A stretch of 64,000 nucleotides of DNA, taken from the NCBI GenBank assembly GCA_037176705.1, contig CM073887.1, positions 30,755,501 through 30,819,500 of the forward strand, written 5' to 3'. This document shows, in pieces, positions 1 through 12,365 of the stretch (position 1 is the stretch's first letter; every line of letters begins with the position of its first letter). The notes below the pieces were generated by a model. It was not told the origin of the DNA. It saw nothing but the letters and a program-made list of their open reading frames with translations, and ran no database searches. A program made the position numbers and the translations under genes. The DNA comes from Molossus alvarezi (lineage: Eukaryota > Chordata > Mammalia > Chiroptera > Molossidae).

Positions 1-1636
1 TTCCCACCATCAACCGTGGTCTGAAAATATTAAATGGAAAACTCCAGAAATAAACAATTCATAAGTGTTAAATTGTACAGCATTCTGAGTAATGTGATAC
101 AACTTATGCTGTCCCACTGTCCTGCCCAGGATGTGAATCATCCCTTTGTCCTGCACATTCATGTTATACACGCTCCTAGCTCCTTAGGCACTGAAGAGCC
201 ATCCTAGTCATTGTGATATCACAGTGCTATGTTCAAGTAAAAGTTCCCAGCGGATGATACCAGTTCGTGTAGAGCATTTTCTGCAAATTTCATTATCTAG
301 AGGATAGCTCCAATCAGGGAGTCAGACAGCTCTCGGCCATCAGAAAGGACGCCATACGCTCATGCATGCGGAACTAATTTCATCTATGTGGGTCAAGTTA
401 ATTTTCAATGATGTCATTTGAATGAGGGTTTCTCTACTTAATCATTCCCTGGCAGAGGATGAAGGTACCCAAAAGCTTTTAAAAAGATAGTGTCTTTCCA
501 AAATGCTCAAGGTATTACCTATAAGGTCACAGAATCAAAAAAAGGGGGGGGGGGGGCAAGAAGTCATGTCAAACCTTTACTGCACAAGGTTAGCTATTAA
601 TCCAGTTTCCTCCCAGTCAGAAATAGGTCAAGCTCCAAAGAAGTATATGATGCTGATAAGAACAAGGACATTGTCATTTTCTTATTCTTAGTAAAGACAT
701 TGTAAGAATAAGTGTTGTCCTTAAAAAACCTAAAGAAAAACCCAGATGGAAATTCCATTGTGATCATTTAGTTCAACTGCCTTATTTTTTTTACCTCAGG
801 GTCAACAGGTTAATTGATTTGACTAGAATTTTTGATTCCTCAATCCCAGTTCAGGGATATTTTATCTTCACCAAAGAACCTTCTCTTTCTGGTGGCAGAG
901 CTCAATTGAATGTCAGCTGCTGATGAAACAAAGGACACCTTCACCGACAAATGTACACATGTCCACTGCTTTCTACAATTTCAGAATCTGAATTTCCTTT
1001 CTCTGCAATGCTATGATCAGATTTTTTTGAAATTTCCAGACCCATTTATTTTTAAATTATGTGTTAAGTTATAAAAGCAGGCCATTTTTTTTCCTTATTC
1101 TATTAGCTGCTCTTGTAGCAATATATGCATTTTGTTGGTTTGCTAACAACCGAATGTTAGTTTATCTAACGTTAGTGGAGGTTTGTGTGAAAACAATAGC
1201 AATGGCATTGTCTGCATTTGTTTTACTACTTACTTACTTCTGAAGAAGTCTAAGGTTTTAAGTTTCCTTGTTTGTAACCTAGCCAGAATGCCCACACATT
1301 AGTATGTGATCAGGACTAAAATCAAGTTAATTTTTAATAATAACCATACTAGGACAGATTGCAGACTTGCTATTTGTATTCACTCACATCATACAAAGCA
1401 GCCTTTTGCAAGAAATTGCCCAATTATTATTTGGAATCTTTTAAAGTACACTGTATATATTTAGATATCTGTCAGCCTGTAATATTTGTCACACTCTTCC
1501 TCATCTACTACATACATTGCAATGGCTCATCTGATTGGAGCAGCTTCACAGAAAGGAAGATAAACTTCACCTCTGCCACACAGAAGGTGTTCATTTTCAG
1601 AAGTCCAATGATCATGTCAAAGGTGCTTAACTTTTG
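1..1636. other. No recognised gene or repeat
   Basis: This stretch is A+T-rich and apparently unique. I see no exon, RNA gene or repeat I can name. It contains a 13-base G homopolymer at 544-556. The short ORFs at 503-691, 1061-1243 and 1359-1637 have no recognisable domain; the 1061-1243 one is hydrophobic but only 60 codons. Confidence 0.5.
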
Positions 1637-1803
1637 ACAGAGAGAGAGAGAGAGAGAGATGTGAAATATTATGCCTCCCGCATAACCACAACCAGGGCCA
1701 GGGACCAAAATGCAACCGAGATACGTGCCCTTGACAGGAATCAAACCCGCAAATCTGGTCCGTGGGCCAACGCTCCAACTTCTGAGCCATGCTCGCCAGG
1801 GCT
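1637..1803 (-). mobile_element. Ves SINE, truncated at the 3' end
   Basis: Read on the minus strand, the head (GGCTCAGAAGTTGGAGCGTTGG, near 1765-1795) and box B (GGTTTGATTCCTGTCAAGGG, near 1727-1746) are tRNA-derived, and the copy ends in an (AG)n tract at 1639-1658. The wording matches the 'GTGAGGAT'-type Ves subfamily rather than the 'CACCAAGAGGTC' type. No clear target-site duplication was found. Confidence 0.8.
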
Positions 1804-1865
1804 GTATCTAATTTCTTAGTGAGTCTTTCTTTTTTTAGAACAAGTTGCATTTTTTGTTTGTTTGT

Positions 1866-2075
1866 TTTTTTCCTTTATTGATTTTAGACAGAGAGGAAGA
1901 GAAAGCGAGAGAGAGATAGAAACATCAATGAGAGAGAATATTGACTGGCTGCCTCCTGCATGCCTCCTACTAGGGATTGGGTCCACAACCTGGGCATGTG
2001 CACTGACCGGGAATTGAACCGGCGACCTCTTGGTGCATGGGTCGACGCTCTACCACTGAGCCACACAGGAGAGCC
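1866..2075 (-). mobile_element. Ves SINE
   Basis: The copy starts on the minus strand near 2075. The complement of 'GGTCGACGCTC', the box B complement 'GAATTGAACCGGCGACC' and the GA-rich stretch 1890-1925 follow the Ves order, with an oligo(T) run at the left edge as the complement of the A-tail. The head is mutated ('CACACAGGAGAGCC' for 'CACACTGGCCAGGC'). Confidence 0.9.
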
Positions 2076-2385
2076 TGATGAGTTTTTCTTCTTAAGCAAT
2101 GTACCAGACTAAATATAATTCCACAACCAAAGAAAAACGTTATTTTCTATTCTAAAGTTTAAGTCAGACCTTTCAAATTCCATTCGGGTTAACATTCAGT
2201 TACTATAGAGCAATGAAATTAGCAAGCCTCCAAACAAAAGGTGGTACTTTTTTGCAATAAAGATACTTTTAAATATTACTCCAATGATCTGAAATTTCTT
2301 CTTTTAAAATGAAAGCTTGAGTAAAAAATAAAGTGCTAACTGACCACTTCACTTTTCTCAATCTTTAACTTTATTTTCAGATAGC

Positions 2386-2649
2386 TACTTGACTATTTTT
2401 ATTTATTTTCCATTTTATTTTAATCTTTTTCTTTATTGACTTTAGAGAGAGAAGAAGGGAGAGGGAGAGAGAGATAGAAACATCTATGAGAGCGAGCATA
2501 GATCAGCCGCCTCCTGCATGCCCCCCACTTGGGATTGAGCCCAAAATCTGGGCATGTGCCCTGACTGGGAATCAAATCAGTGATTTCTTGGTACATGAGT
2601 CAATGCTCAACCACTGAGCCACACTGGCCAGGTTACTTGGCTATTTTTA
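2386..2649 (-). mobile_element. Ves SINE with target-site duplication
   Basis: The SINE body is about 2402-2633 on the minus strand. It is bracketed by a 16-bp duplication with one mismatch: TACTTGACTATTTTTA at 2386-2401 and TACTTGGCTATTTTTA at 2634-2649. All body parts (GA-rich tract, 'CCTCCTGCATGCC', box B complement, 'GAGCCACACTGGCCAGG') are present in order. Confidence 0.92.
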
Positions 2650-3556
2650 ATTGAATTCCCTTTGTTTAATGTTTTCTGTGATTCTTCATTTAGATTTCAC
2701 TAAAGTACATTTGGTAAAGCAAGTTATATAATTTATTTTACTTCTTATGTTTTAAATTCTTATCTATCTAATTTATCTAGCACAATTTGAGGATGTTCTT
2801 GGTATGCCTTAGAACACATTATTCTTATAATGCATGTAATAATCCCTCAGCTCTGTTCAGAATCATAATGACTATTCCACGCACATTATCACCTGAATTT
2901 TAAATTGGGGGGGACTTGAATACAAACAATTCTGTTGATTTATAAAAATACCACTTATGGAAAATATGGATTTCCCCATACATGTTTATTTCAATATAAG
3001 AAAAATATATTTGATCAAGCTGATTTATCATCGCAAGTATATATCAGTATGGAAGAGTATATAATAATTCTTGAGTTATTAACTTTACATTGCTAATCAA
3101 AGCATCAGTACTTCTGTTTCTTTTTTGTTTACCTTTACTTAGCAATGGATATTTTACCACAAGTTAAGAATGAAAACTTTTCTTGCCTTTAATATTGCTC
3201 TTCCCCTGGGGACCATAATCAGTAAAACATGAAGACTGAAAAATAAGAGGAGAAAAAATAAAATTTTTCATCCAGTACTGACTTCTGCGTCTAAGCCATT
3301 GCAATATTTTACCCATAATTTTCAAAAGATAACTCATTTGTCTCAAGCAGCAGGGCATCAACAGGCTGACATAAATTATTACGTGTACTTATAGGTTTGT
3401 GAATGCCATTTAACATCTATCGTGCAATCAAAGAGGACATATTCTATCCTGACTCATACGCCCAGGACAACAAAGCAGAATAACAATCAAGAACACTCTC
3501 CATGTAGGAGGGCAGAGCCGAGAGAAATGCCAAGGACTGAACACATGACACCTCTC
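2650..3556. other. No recognised gene or repeat
   Basis: This is A+T-rich single-copy-looking sequence. The minus-strand ORF at 3164-3361 (65 codons) shows no recognisable motif. Confidence 0.5.
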
Positions 3557-3915
3557 AGCCCGCTGACAGGAGTTTGGCTTTTATTTCAAGTCTCAAGGAG
3601 GGACACGACAGGGCTTCAAGCAAGGGAAGCACATGATTTAATGGTTTGAAAATATCATTATGGAAGCTGTGTGGAGATTAGATAGCAATGAAACAAGAGT
3701 GCAGAGATGAGGCCAGCTAGAAGGCATGACAGTCACCCAGGTGGCAATGATGCCGCATGCGTGGGCATGGCGGCTGAGGAAATGCCCAGATGTGTATCAA
3801 GGTGATATAAAACCTGCAAGAATGTCTGATAAGTTGGATACCCGGAGGTTGTGAGGAAAAGGATAGGTCACAGCTGATCTAGACTTTTGGCCTGAGTAAC
3901 TGATGATGTGAACAG
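3557..3915 (+). repeat. Ancient mammalian interspersed repeat (family not named)
   Basis: Phrases typical of a very common old mammalian repeat are visible in order: 'GGAGTTTGGCTTTTATTTC', 'GAAGCACATGATTTAATG', 'GGAAGCTGTGTGGAGATTAGA', 'CAGTCACCCAGGTGGCAATGATG' and 'TTTGGCCTGAGTAACTG'. I recognise the pattern as widely repeated but cannot assign the family from memory. A more 3' part of what looks like the same repeat is at 59440-59775. Confidence 0.55.
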
Positions 3916-4037
3916 CTTTCATTCTGGATATTCCAGGTCTTCGTTTTTTATGTCAACTGGAAGACACCTGGTTCTCAAGCACCTTCTCTAGAAGCAAATA
4001 CCTGCATAAAGAATCACTGATTTTTCCAATTCATTAT

Positions 4038-4383
4038 AATAGTTATATATATTTTTTGTTTTAATTAATATTTTTATTGTTGACACTATGGCAGATGCCC
4101 CCCCCCTTGCCCACCTCCACCCAGCCCCACTCCCCCTCCCGTAGCCCTCCCCACACTGTTGTCTGTGTCCATAGGCTATGCATATACGTTCTTTGACTAA
4201 TCCCTTCCCCTTCCTTTATCCAGTACCCCCCACGCCCCTCTCCCCTGACATTTGTCAGTCTGTTCCATGTACCCATGCCTCTGGTTCTATTTTGTTCATC
4301 AGTTATTTTGTTCATTAGAGTCCGCGTATGAGTGAGATCATATGGTATTTGTCTTTCGCTGACTAAAATAGTATATACATTTT
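4038..4383 (-). mobile_element. L1 3' UTR fragment, 5'-truncated
   Basis: On the minus strand this reads as the end of an L1. It begins in the 3' end of ORF2 ('CATATGATCTCACTCATACG', complement near 4324-4345), passes through a purine-rich 3' UTR whose complement is C-rich at 4090-4150, and ends in an A/T tail at 4056-4080. The probable duplication is AATAGTTATATATATTTT (4038-4055) against AATAGTATATACATTTT (4367-4383), with one indel and one mismatch. Confidence 0.85.
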
Positions 4384-5829
4384 AAACTGGTCTTTAGAGA
4401 GGGAACATAAGCTGCAGTCAGCCTCCCTTATAGAGAGGACCTGGTGCCCCTGTGTCACAGGTCATCCACTCAATCTTTTCTGAGTCACAGCCTCTCTTGC
4501 TTCCGCTGTGTGTGACATCATTCCCTCCCTGGTCCCCTTCCAGGACCTTACTGCGGACAATCACTCGGAACCGTTTTCTTTTCTTAATGGCACTGCAATG
4601 TTTTTATTTGAAGACTCTTACGTAATTATTTATATTTTATATTTTTCTGCTGTTTCAAATACATGTGGGTGTGAAAGAAAGATAAACGTGTATACTCATG
4701 CACAGATCTGGAATTCAAAGTCTATAAATATACTTATCATTGGCATTTTAATAAGTTTCATTCTAGAAATCCAAGTTCAAGTAGCATATCAGAATTATCT
4801 TTGGAATTTTTGTCACTGGTATTATTTTTGGTGTTTAATTAAACAGCTTCTTGAATTTTATATGCAAGAGATTCTATACCCTCCTTCAATATAGTTTTCA
4901 AGACCATTTATGCTTCTAAATCAAGTAGAGTCCTATGAACATATCATATGCTCAGGCCTTTCTCAGCTAACTGAATCAGAATGGCGAGGAGGTAAATTTG
5001 ATAACCGTATTTTTACTAATTCCACAAATGACTATGATGAACAGCTTGATCTGAGAAACACTGCCTCAGGGTGAAATACTCTCTTATTTCTCCACCATTT
5101 TAGAATTATTTTATGTAATGAGTGATGTCACCCATGAGACTGTGTTGTATAAATGATCAGTCTGAGGAAGAAAATAAGTTGGATAACATATCTACTGATT
5201 CAGATCCTTTGGATGCAGCCCATTCTAACACCATAAATTAGAAGATAAGCATCTCTTTCTGTGCAGAAGACACAGTTTCATTCTGAAGAAGCCTTAAGCA
5301 ATTGAACTTTGACTAACCGTGGTCAAAATAATAGCTTAGCAGCAGCTGAACTAAAACAAAACCATAATGTTTGACAAATATTTCCTAAGGTTTCACAGGT
5401 TAACACTACGGGATCTCACTCAGAGGTCAAATTCTTTGTAACTAAATCATCAGTCATTCTACAGGGACCAAAGTAAGTTTCTACTAGGGTCAAATTGTCT
5501 AACTGTTAACTTTTCACCTTATATAGTTTACTTCATCATAAGAATTTCAGTATTACACACATATTTTCACAGTTGCAATGTGGACTTATCTGCTGAGCAT
5601 TTAACACAATAATAGACTTTTTATTTTAAAAATACCAATTCTTCATTTTATACTTTGTGATACCATTGGCAATTATATGTATTTTCAATTATCTGAGTAC
5701 AAAATTACAGCTTTGCTACCTAAATAAATTAGATGAGCAGAAGAATTACAATCTTGTGTGCTGGCCAGAATTATACTCTAGGCATTCAGTCACTATGTCA
5801 TGATGGTCAATTAATATATGCTCTTTGAT
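4384..5829. other. No recognised gene or repeat
   Basis: The longest ORF here, 4508-4894 plus strand (128 codons), has hydrophobic runs but no family signature, no upstream promoter features and an A+T-rich composition like its surroundings. I treat it as chance. Confidence 0.5.
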
Positions 5830-5970
5830 CCAGCCTTCTCATCTCTAAAAGAACATAGTACCACAATTCTAAACGTATTGTGAGAATAAATTGAAATATC
5901 TTATAAGTGGCAAGCAGAGTTGTTGGCATATAATCAGGCTCAATATGTGGTAGTTATTATTCACAGTTGC
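5830..5970 (+). repeat. MIR SINE, 3' part
   Basis: The order 'TTCTCATCTCTAAAAGAACATAGTACC...GTATTGTGAGAATAAATTGA...TTGTTGGCATATAATCAGGCTCAATATGTGGTAGTTATTATT' (quoted in pieces, each shorter than the limit) follows the MIR consensus end, in which a 'CTCATCTGTAAAATGGG' block is followed by 'TTGTGAGGATTAAATGA' and 'CTCAATAAATGTTAGCTATTATT'. The copy is ancient and diverged. Confidence 0.7.
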
Positions 5971-7042
5971 TCATGCTTAAAGCAAAATTGCAACAACTAC
6001 AGATCAATACTTTTTTCTATTCTGAGCACCCACTTAATTTCCTAATACCGTCTTTCTTCTTCCTTCTACTATTCATTACTATCACCTCCTAGAACCCACA
6101 CAAATATATTGCTGCAAAACCCAGCCATTGGAAATTATAGTTCCACTTCTCTTTCTTTTTTTATTACTACTCTAATGTGGTAGTTCTATTTGACTGTTTA
6201 TTAATGTTGACATTCTAGCCTATTGAGGTGTCCCTTTTTCATGAATTTGATTTATGGAGTTCCAATACGTTTGTGCAGTAGTCTTTATCTCCAGCAAAAT
6301 GTTCTGCTTTATTTTGTAGGAGTTCTACTTCTGACATTTGGTGACATTTTCCCTTACTGTTGACATTACTTTTTTCTTTAGATAGAGAACCAGACTGGTG
6401 AGGTGTTCCATTTGTTTTATCCAGTCTGTTTCATATTTCATAAAGCCCAACAAAGTTCCCATGTCACAATACATTCTTGTTTAGTTTTCAAAGGTACAAC
6501 TTTTTGCTTTACCCTGAGTTATTTTGTTGTGTACTGGTGTATGGGAAGTTGATTCTTTTCTCTAGACATCAGGCCAAAACACTTTTTCTTCTTTTATAAG
6601 AAACTGTCCTCCTTCCATAATCATTATGCTGTCTGGAGTTATTTTTGAAGCACTAAAAATAAAATATCTTAATCTAACTAAAATTTAATTTTGTCATTAT
6701 TTTGCAACCTGTTTTATGTTTACTTATATTGTGTAAGTGCGAGGCAGTCAAAGATTTTTTTTTATAGAATCCTCTTGTCTCTCAGCAAATTTTCTATCTT
6801 TATCATTTGCAATAAACATTACTATCCAAAACTGTTCATAGAAAAAATGGCTTGTGTTTTCAGAGGACAAGAAATATATTTTCATCATTGTTAAAATGAA
6901 CATGATTAAGGCAACACTTTCTGGCTAGTGACAGACAGTAATTGGATAGCATTAACCGGGATTCAGTTGCACACTCTGCCTCACAACTCTTTCCACTGCA
7001 CCTGACAAAACAAGAGTAACATTTCTTCCTACCATGCCCCTT

Positions 7043-7082
<40 letters not shown>

Positions 7083-8264
7083 CATGTAATATTCTTGCAA
7101 AGCTTGGAAATTTAAAGTTCTTAGATTTCTTTATTAACATGTCAATCACATTTGATACAGCCTCAAACTTTAAATTTTAGGTGCCTCCAGCTATTACATC
7201 CACAACCATAACACTTAATTTACTATTGGACTTATACATTGCTAGGCTAGAATCTGAGTGTAAATTCACATAATCACATCCCCATAAACACACACACAAA
7301 CACACACACTTTTCACCATATTGCATTACTTTACTGGTACTTTTTCAATGCCAACTTTTTTTTTTAAAATATGGTTGATACAGATTTGATAAATGTTAGA
7401 GTCAGAATTTTCTGCTGTAGTATGGAAACAAATTATTCTCCCATATAACATATATATTTAAAAGATGCAGAATAAGGGAAGATTCTTAACAATTTTACAA
7501 TTTAGCTGATTCTTCAGAGATTCAACTATGTTATAGCTGTTAGATTCAAACATAAGATCAAAGCTATAAAAAAAAGATAGCTTAATTAAAGCACTATATT
7601 CACATCTCCCTATTTAAAGAATCTCTCAAAGGAAAGGTTAGAGCATATTATAAAAGATGAACAGTCATCACCAACGTTAACTAGCCATGGACCTTCTTAA
7701 AGAGCAAGAAAACACTCTCCCAATTTCTCCTGAGAAGGTATCTGGACATTTTGGTTGAATTTGTTCATGCATAGATAACCTTAACAAGATTATTTTTGCC
7801 CTTCTCTTGTGGTTTTTAATTATTTCAATTTTTCAAGTCCTTTTAGAAATTTATTTCTGTCATAAATTGCAATTTGTGTATTTAAGGAAGTGAATGTTAA
7901 AAGCTATTTTGAGAAACAGGCTAAACTTTCCTATCTACCACGCATACCCTTTAACATCACGGGTGACAAAGTTCTTAACCCTTTAACCATTTCATTTCAC
8001 CTGCCCGGTAGAACTCTAGCCTTGCTCGAAACCAAGCGTCTTTCTTGCACCTATCCAAGGTACCATGTCACACCAGAGCTAATCATTTCGCCCAGAGGAT
8101 TGGCTCCACTATAAACTCTTGGTCACCAACCACAATTAGCTTCCCAGTTTTGATCAGCAACATTATTATTTACTTTGTCAAGTTACTCACTAATTCTCCT
8201 CAATCACAAATTTAAACCTGCTTTTCTTCAAGCTCCCCAACCAATGACCTCGGATCTACTTTAA
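5971..8264. other. No recognised gene; contains a 31-base A tract
   Basis: Apparently unique A+T-rich sequence. The only striking object is an uninterrupted A homopolymer at 7046-7076. A short CA-rich stretch lies at 7289-7308. ORFs at 6691-6894, 6860-7045 and 7890-8114 have no recognisable features. Confidence 0.5.
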
Positions 8265-8578
8265 AGAGAAGAAATAAGCCCTGGACAGTGTGCTCAGTGG
8301 TTAGAGTGTCAGCCCGTGAACTTCCGATTCTGGGTCCAATTCCCAGTCAAGGACACATACCTGGTTTAGGGGTTCATCCCGTTCCCCAGCTCCGGTCAGG
8401 GCACATGTAGGCAGCAACCAGTCGATGTGTCTCTCTTACATTGATGTTTCTCTGTTTCTCTCTCTCTTCCCCTCTCTCCCTCCTCTTTACTCTCTTTAAG
8501 AAAAATCAATGGAAAAAATATCCTTGGGTGAGGATTTACTAAAAACAGAGAGAGAGAGAGAGAGAGAGAAGAAATAAG
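8265..8578 (+). mobile_element. Ves SINE of the long 'GTGAGGAT' subtype
   Basis: The body is 8279-8564, flanked by an exact 14-bp duplication AGAGAAGAAATAAG at 8265-8278 and 8565-8578. It opens 'GCCCTGGACAGTGTGCTCAG', carries a second box B-like block ('GGTTCATCCCGTTCCCCAGC') and ends 'CCTTGGGTGAGGATTTAC' followed by A and (AG)n. Confidence 0.93.
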
Positions 8579-10260
8579 TCATTTGTTTGAAAGGCCACCA
8601 ACAAATTAAAAATGTATATTTACCTGGACCTCATTCCCTGCTGTTCTAATGTATAATTAGCTCTCTGTTTGTCCATAGTCAATTCCCTTGACTCAGTTTT
8701 TATCACAGTCCCTCCATCTCTTGGCAGTCAGACTAGACATCTTCTCTCACAGTCTCTGAAGGCACGTTCTTCTTTTTATGCTGGACTCTTCCTTTCAATA
8801 TCGTTATAGAGTACATTCTTTCCCATGTAAACACAGGCATTCTCTTGATTCTAACAGTCTCCAGCTCACACTCTCATTTATGTCACATTTATTTTTCTAT
8901 GAACTTTTATATGCACTTCTTTTTTTTACTCCTTATTTCTAACTCATCCCTTCATTCAGTTGAATTTGGCTTCTGACTCTACCACTCCAGTGAGACTGTT
9001 CTTGTAAAGTAATCAAGACACACCTCTGGGACAGTTCTTGACATTATCATAAGCATACCCAATAATCTATCTGAAACTGAGCTTGTAAATTTTCATTTTA
9101 AACAAGTTCATCTGTTGACTTCCCTAATTGTGCCGTCACACACCCGGTCTCTCACGCCAGAAAACTAGATGGCATGCTTAGCTTTCTTTTTCTAGCCCTT
9201 ATATCTAATTATCAAAAATTATAATGGGTCTCACTAGTGTGAGGTTCACAGGAAGCCTTCAGTAAGTATTAAATATTACAAATAGTGTAGTAGATGATCA
9301 CAGGTGGCCTCTCTTAACTCCCACTTCCTTCTCCATTCCATAATGTGCAGAAAGAATATTAAGCCATACTTTCACTTTGACAGATACAAAACAAATGGAA
9401 TGTAGATAAATATAAAACATAAAATCATAAGAGATAAAGGACAAGGTTAATATTTAATAAACCTCAAGATAGGAATGCATTATCCTAATATAAAACAAAA
9501 TGAAGTTACAAGTACCACATATCAATAGATTTTACTGCTTATAAATTTAAAATAACTGTGAGGCAAAAATAATGCTAGAGTAAATTAAAGAGCAAGTCAT
9601 GAATTGTTAAAATATTGCAAAAAATAAGTTCTTGCAAACGATCTTTGAGGAAAGAGTTTGGCGTTTGCCAAGACTACGTATACTTACATGTTACAATCTG
9701 GTATGTGCTCCAGATAGGCCAAATCCAGGCCCGCCGCTGGGATTCAGCATCTCTTCACATAATGTGTTTGGCAGATACTTGAGCTCTTAAAATGTACTTG
9801 AATGGTGGAACTACATTAGGGATTTGAGTGAAAGCAAAGGGGAGCACGTCCGTGTACAATAGGGCAAAATTAATAGGGAAGACAAGTCACAGACATCCAA
9901 GACCACTCAAGGTGACAATGGGAGTAAACCAGAAAAGATGCCTTACAGAAAGTATAGGAAGGGCTTCTGAAACTGGAGAAGCTGTAGAAATTCTTTGGTA
10001 CCAGGTGACAACTTATGATGCCAAGTGAGAAGGCAACTCATCTTCCTTCTGCATCAAAGACACAGTGACTTTGGAGATATTCAGTATCTAGTCAGAACAG
10101 AAGCCATGCCCAAGAGAAGTTGAATGGAAAATAGAATAGAATTGCTGAGTGCATGCAGCTGATGCCTGCAAAAACTGATGATCTAGTTAAAGTTTTAGTA
10201 GTGAATAACAGGAAATTGAGCGGGAGAGAACATAGTATATGGATATACTTCATAGTATCT
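8579..10260. other. No recognised gene or repeat
   Basis: No family could be named. The ORF at 9828-10028 (66 codons) is not recognisable. The purine-rich block 9800-10100 has the texture of an old repeat but could not be placed. Confidence 0.45.
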
Positions 10261-10510
10261 AAAAAGAGAATTCCTCCTGGCTGATGTGGCTCAGTGGTTG
10301 AGCATCGACTCGTGCACCAAGAGGTCGCTCATTCCATTCTTGGTTAGGACACATGCCCAGGTTGTGGGCCTGATCCCCAGTGAAGGGCATGCAGGAGGCG
10401 GCCAATCAATGTTCTCTCTCATCAATGTTTCTATCTCTCTCTCCCCCTGCCTTCCTCTCTCTCTAAAATCAACAAAGGAAAATATTTTAAAAAATAAAAA
10501 GAGAATTACT
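10261..10510 (+). mobile_element. Ves SINE with target-site duplication
   Basis: The body is 10276-10495, bracketed by AAAAAGAGAATTCCT (10261-10275) and AAAAAGAGAATTACT (10496-10510), one mismatch in 15. Box A 'TGGCTCAGTGG' is intact. The apparent ORFs on both strands over this interval are SINE shadows. Confidence 0.93.
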
Positions 10511-10620
10511 CTAAATGTTTTACTGGGCACAATGAAGATATTTCTGAAGCTATCTTAAGATAACTGGGAAAAATAGCTGGAGATTTGGAAGCATAGGGAT
10601 AACAGGTGAGAAAAATTAAT

Positions 10621-10739
10621 AAAATTGTGTTTAGGCTGGGAAAGGCAGGAGAGGGGGTGGGAGTGGGAAGGAGGGGGTCAATGAGGAAAAAAGGGAGACA
10701 TCTATAATACTTTCAACAATAAAAAAAAAAGAAAATTGT
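10621..10739 (+). mobile_element. Very short L1 3' UTR insertion
   Basis: The body of about 100 bp (10629-10731) has the G-rich L1 3' UTR segment 'GGAAGGAGGGGGTCAATGAG', then 'GACATCTATAATACTTTC', 'AACAATAAA' and an A-tail. It is flanked by the short duplication AAAATTGT (10621-10628 and 10732-10739). It sits beside, or in, the older L1 3' UTR that begins about 10745. Its 3' end resembles the HAL1 at 61800-62000 more than the L1 copies at 14.7 and 58.5 kb. Confidence 0.75.
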
Positions 10740-10744
10740 ATCTA

Positions 10745-11075
10745 TTGGATAAAGGTAAATGTGGATATTAGATGAAGGTGATCAATAGATACAAGTTTCC
10801 AGTTATAACTACATACTAGGGATGCAATGTACAACATGATGACTATATTTAACACTGTTGTATGGCATGCTTGAGAGCTGTTAAGAGAGTAAATCCAAAG
10901 AGTTCTCTTCACAAAATAATAATAAAAAAAAACATTCTTTTTCCATTTTTTGTGCCTATATGAGATGATGGACATTAACTAAACTTATTGTGGTAATTAT
11001 TGCACAATATATGTTAGTCAAGTCATTATGCTGTACACCATAAACTTATAGGTGCCACATTTCAGTTATAGCTTG
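10745..11075 (+). repeat. Old L1 3' UTR
   Basis: The sequence follows the well-known 3' UTR of older mammalian L1s: 'GGATATTAGATGAAGGTGATC', 'GGGATGCAATGTACAACATG', 'ATGACTATATTTAACACTG', 'TTAAGAGAGTAAATCCAAAG', 'GATGATGGACATTAACTAAAC', 'TTATTGTGGTAATTATTGCAC', 'ATTATGCTGTACACCATAAA'. No ORF2 sequence precedes it. Confidence 0.85.
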
Positions 11076-12365
11076 ATAAAAATGGGGGGGTATGTTATTG
11101 GCACTTGTATATTTTATTTTTACCCATAGCCTTATGAAGTATAAAGAATTATCAAATGCACACACATATGTGTGCACACACACACAAATATAGTCTAAAG
11201 ATTCTGCATAGAAACATAGGAAAAACATTTAAAATTAATATAATAAATAGATAATATGTATAAATTTGTATTATAGAATGTTAGGTAGGTAATTTTCACT
11301 TATAAATTTCTGGCATTTTAAAATATTTCAATAATTTAAAAATGAATATATATAATTTTGGGCAATAAATAAGAGAATTTTATTATTGAAAATGAAAACA
11401 AAAGTAAACATATATTTATTAAGTTTCTGAGTTATATTTATCCAATTATTGCTAAACATTATAATAACAATTTGTCAAAATGTCTTGTCTTTAAGTGTCT
11501 GAATTATTGTTCATTACATCAGGAAAGGTTATATTTATTCCTCTGTATTAGCAGGCATATGGAAAGAAAAACCTTTGAAACAATGAATAATAAATACAAA
11601 TGTATTTTTTATTTATTAAAGGAAGATGCTCAAGTTGACTGCAGACACTTAAGGAAAAAAATGTTTGAATAAGCGAATATATGAAGTGAAGGGAACGTAG
11701 ACCTACATGTTTTGATGAACTGATCTTTTCTCTATCTGCAAGCCAACAATCCCCCTCACAAATGTAAGTTCCTGGTATATGTGTAGGAAAGGGGAACTTA
11801 AGTTCTGCCACCAAGCTCTTTTCTTCCATGAACCACTAGCACAGAGCCTTGTCAGGTTGCCTATGAAGGCTTGTTCTGGTCTATGTATTCCTGTACTTGA
11901 AGACATGGTTCAGGTGTGCTGAAGCCCATAAAACATGTTTCATAGACTACGTAGAGAGTTTTGCCAGAATCAAATAATCTACTTTAGCAAACAAATAAAA
12001 CTATTTGGTGGGAGAAGGAATAATACGTGTTTCTGAGTTCAGAATTGCCATGTGGCAAGGAAAAACAATGATAAATATTTGGATAGTTTCCCAGGACATC
12101 ACACACTAATATATTAAATAGTAGATTAGTATATTAAATTATATATATATATAATATACACATATATATTTATAGTGCACATATAATTATATACTAATTA
12201 CAAAATATAGAGAGATATTAAATAATATAGTTAATATTTATAATAGTTATTTAAATATGTAAATAAATATTACATGTGTAAGTTATTGCTTTCAAGTAAG
12301 CACATACATATTAAAATATTGAGGGAGGAATTATAGTTATTCAAAGTACAAAGCTAAGAGTTAGA
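11076..12365. other. No recognised gene; A+T-rich
   Basis: CA/TG-rich repeats at 11158-11187 and a strongly TA-rich block at 12115-12260 (alternating TATA and ATAAT) are the only structures. The overlapping short ORFs 11472-11906 on both strands show no motif. Confidence 0.5.

Noticed and set aside
4508..4894. 128-codon ORF
   Set aside because: No recognisable domain; A+T-rich composition like the surroundings; expected by chance in 64 kb.
10286..10558. ORFs starting with 'MAQWLS' or their complements (also near 25409, 27461, 40169, 52845)
   Set aside because: They recur wherever a Ves SINE occurs and simply translate the SINE.
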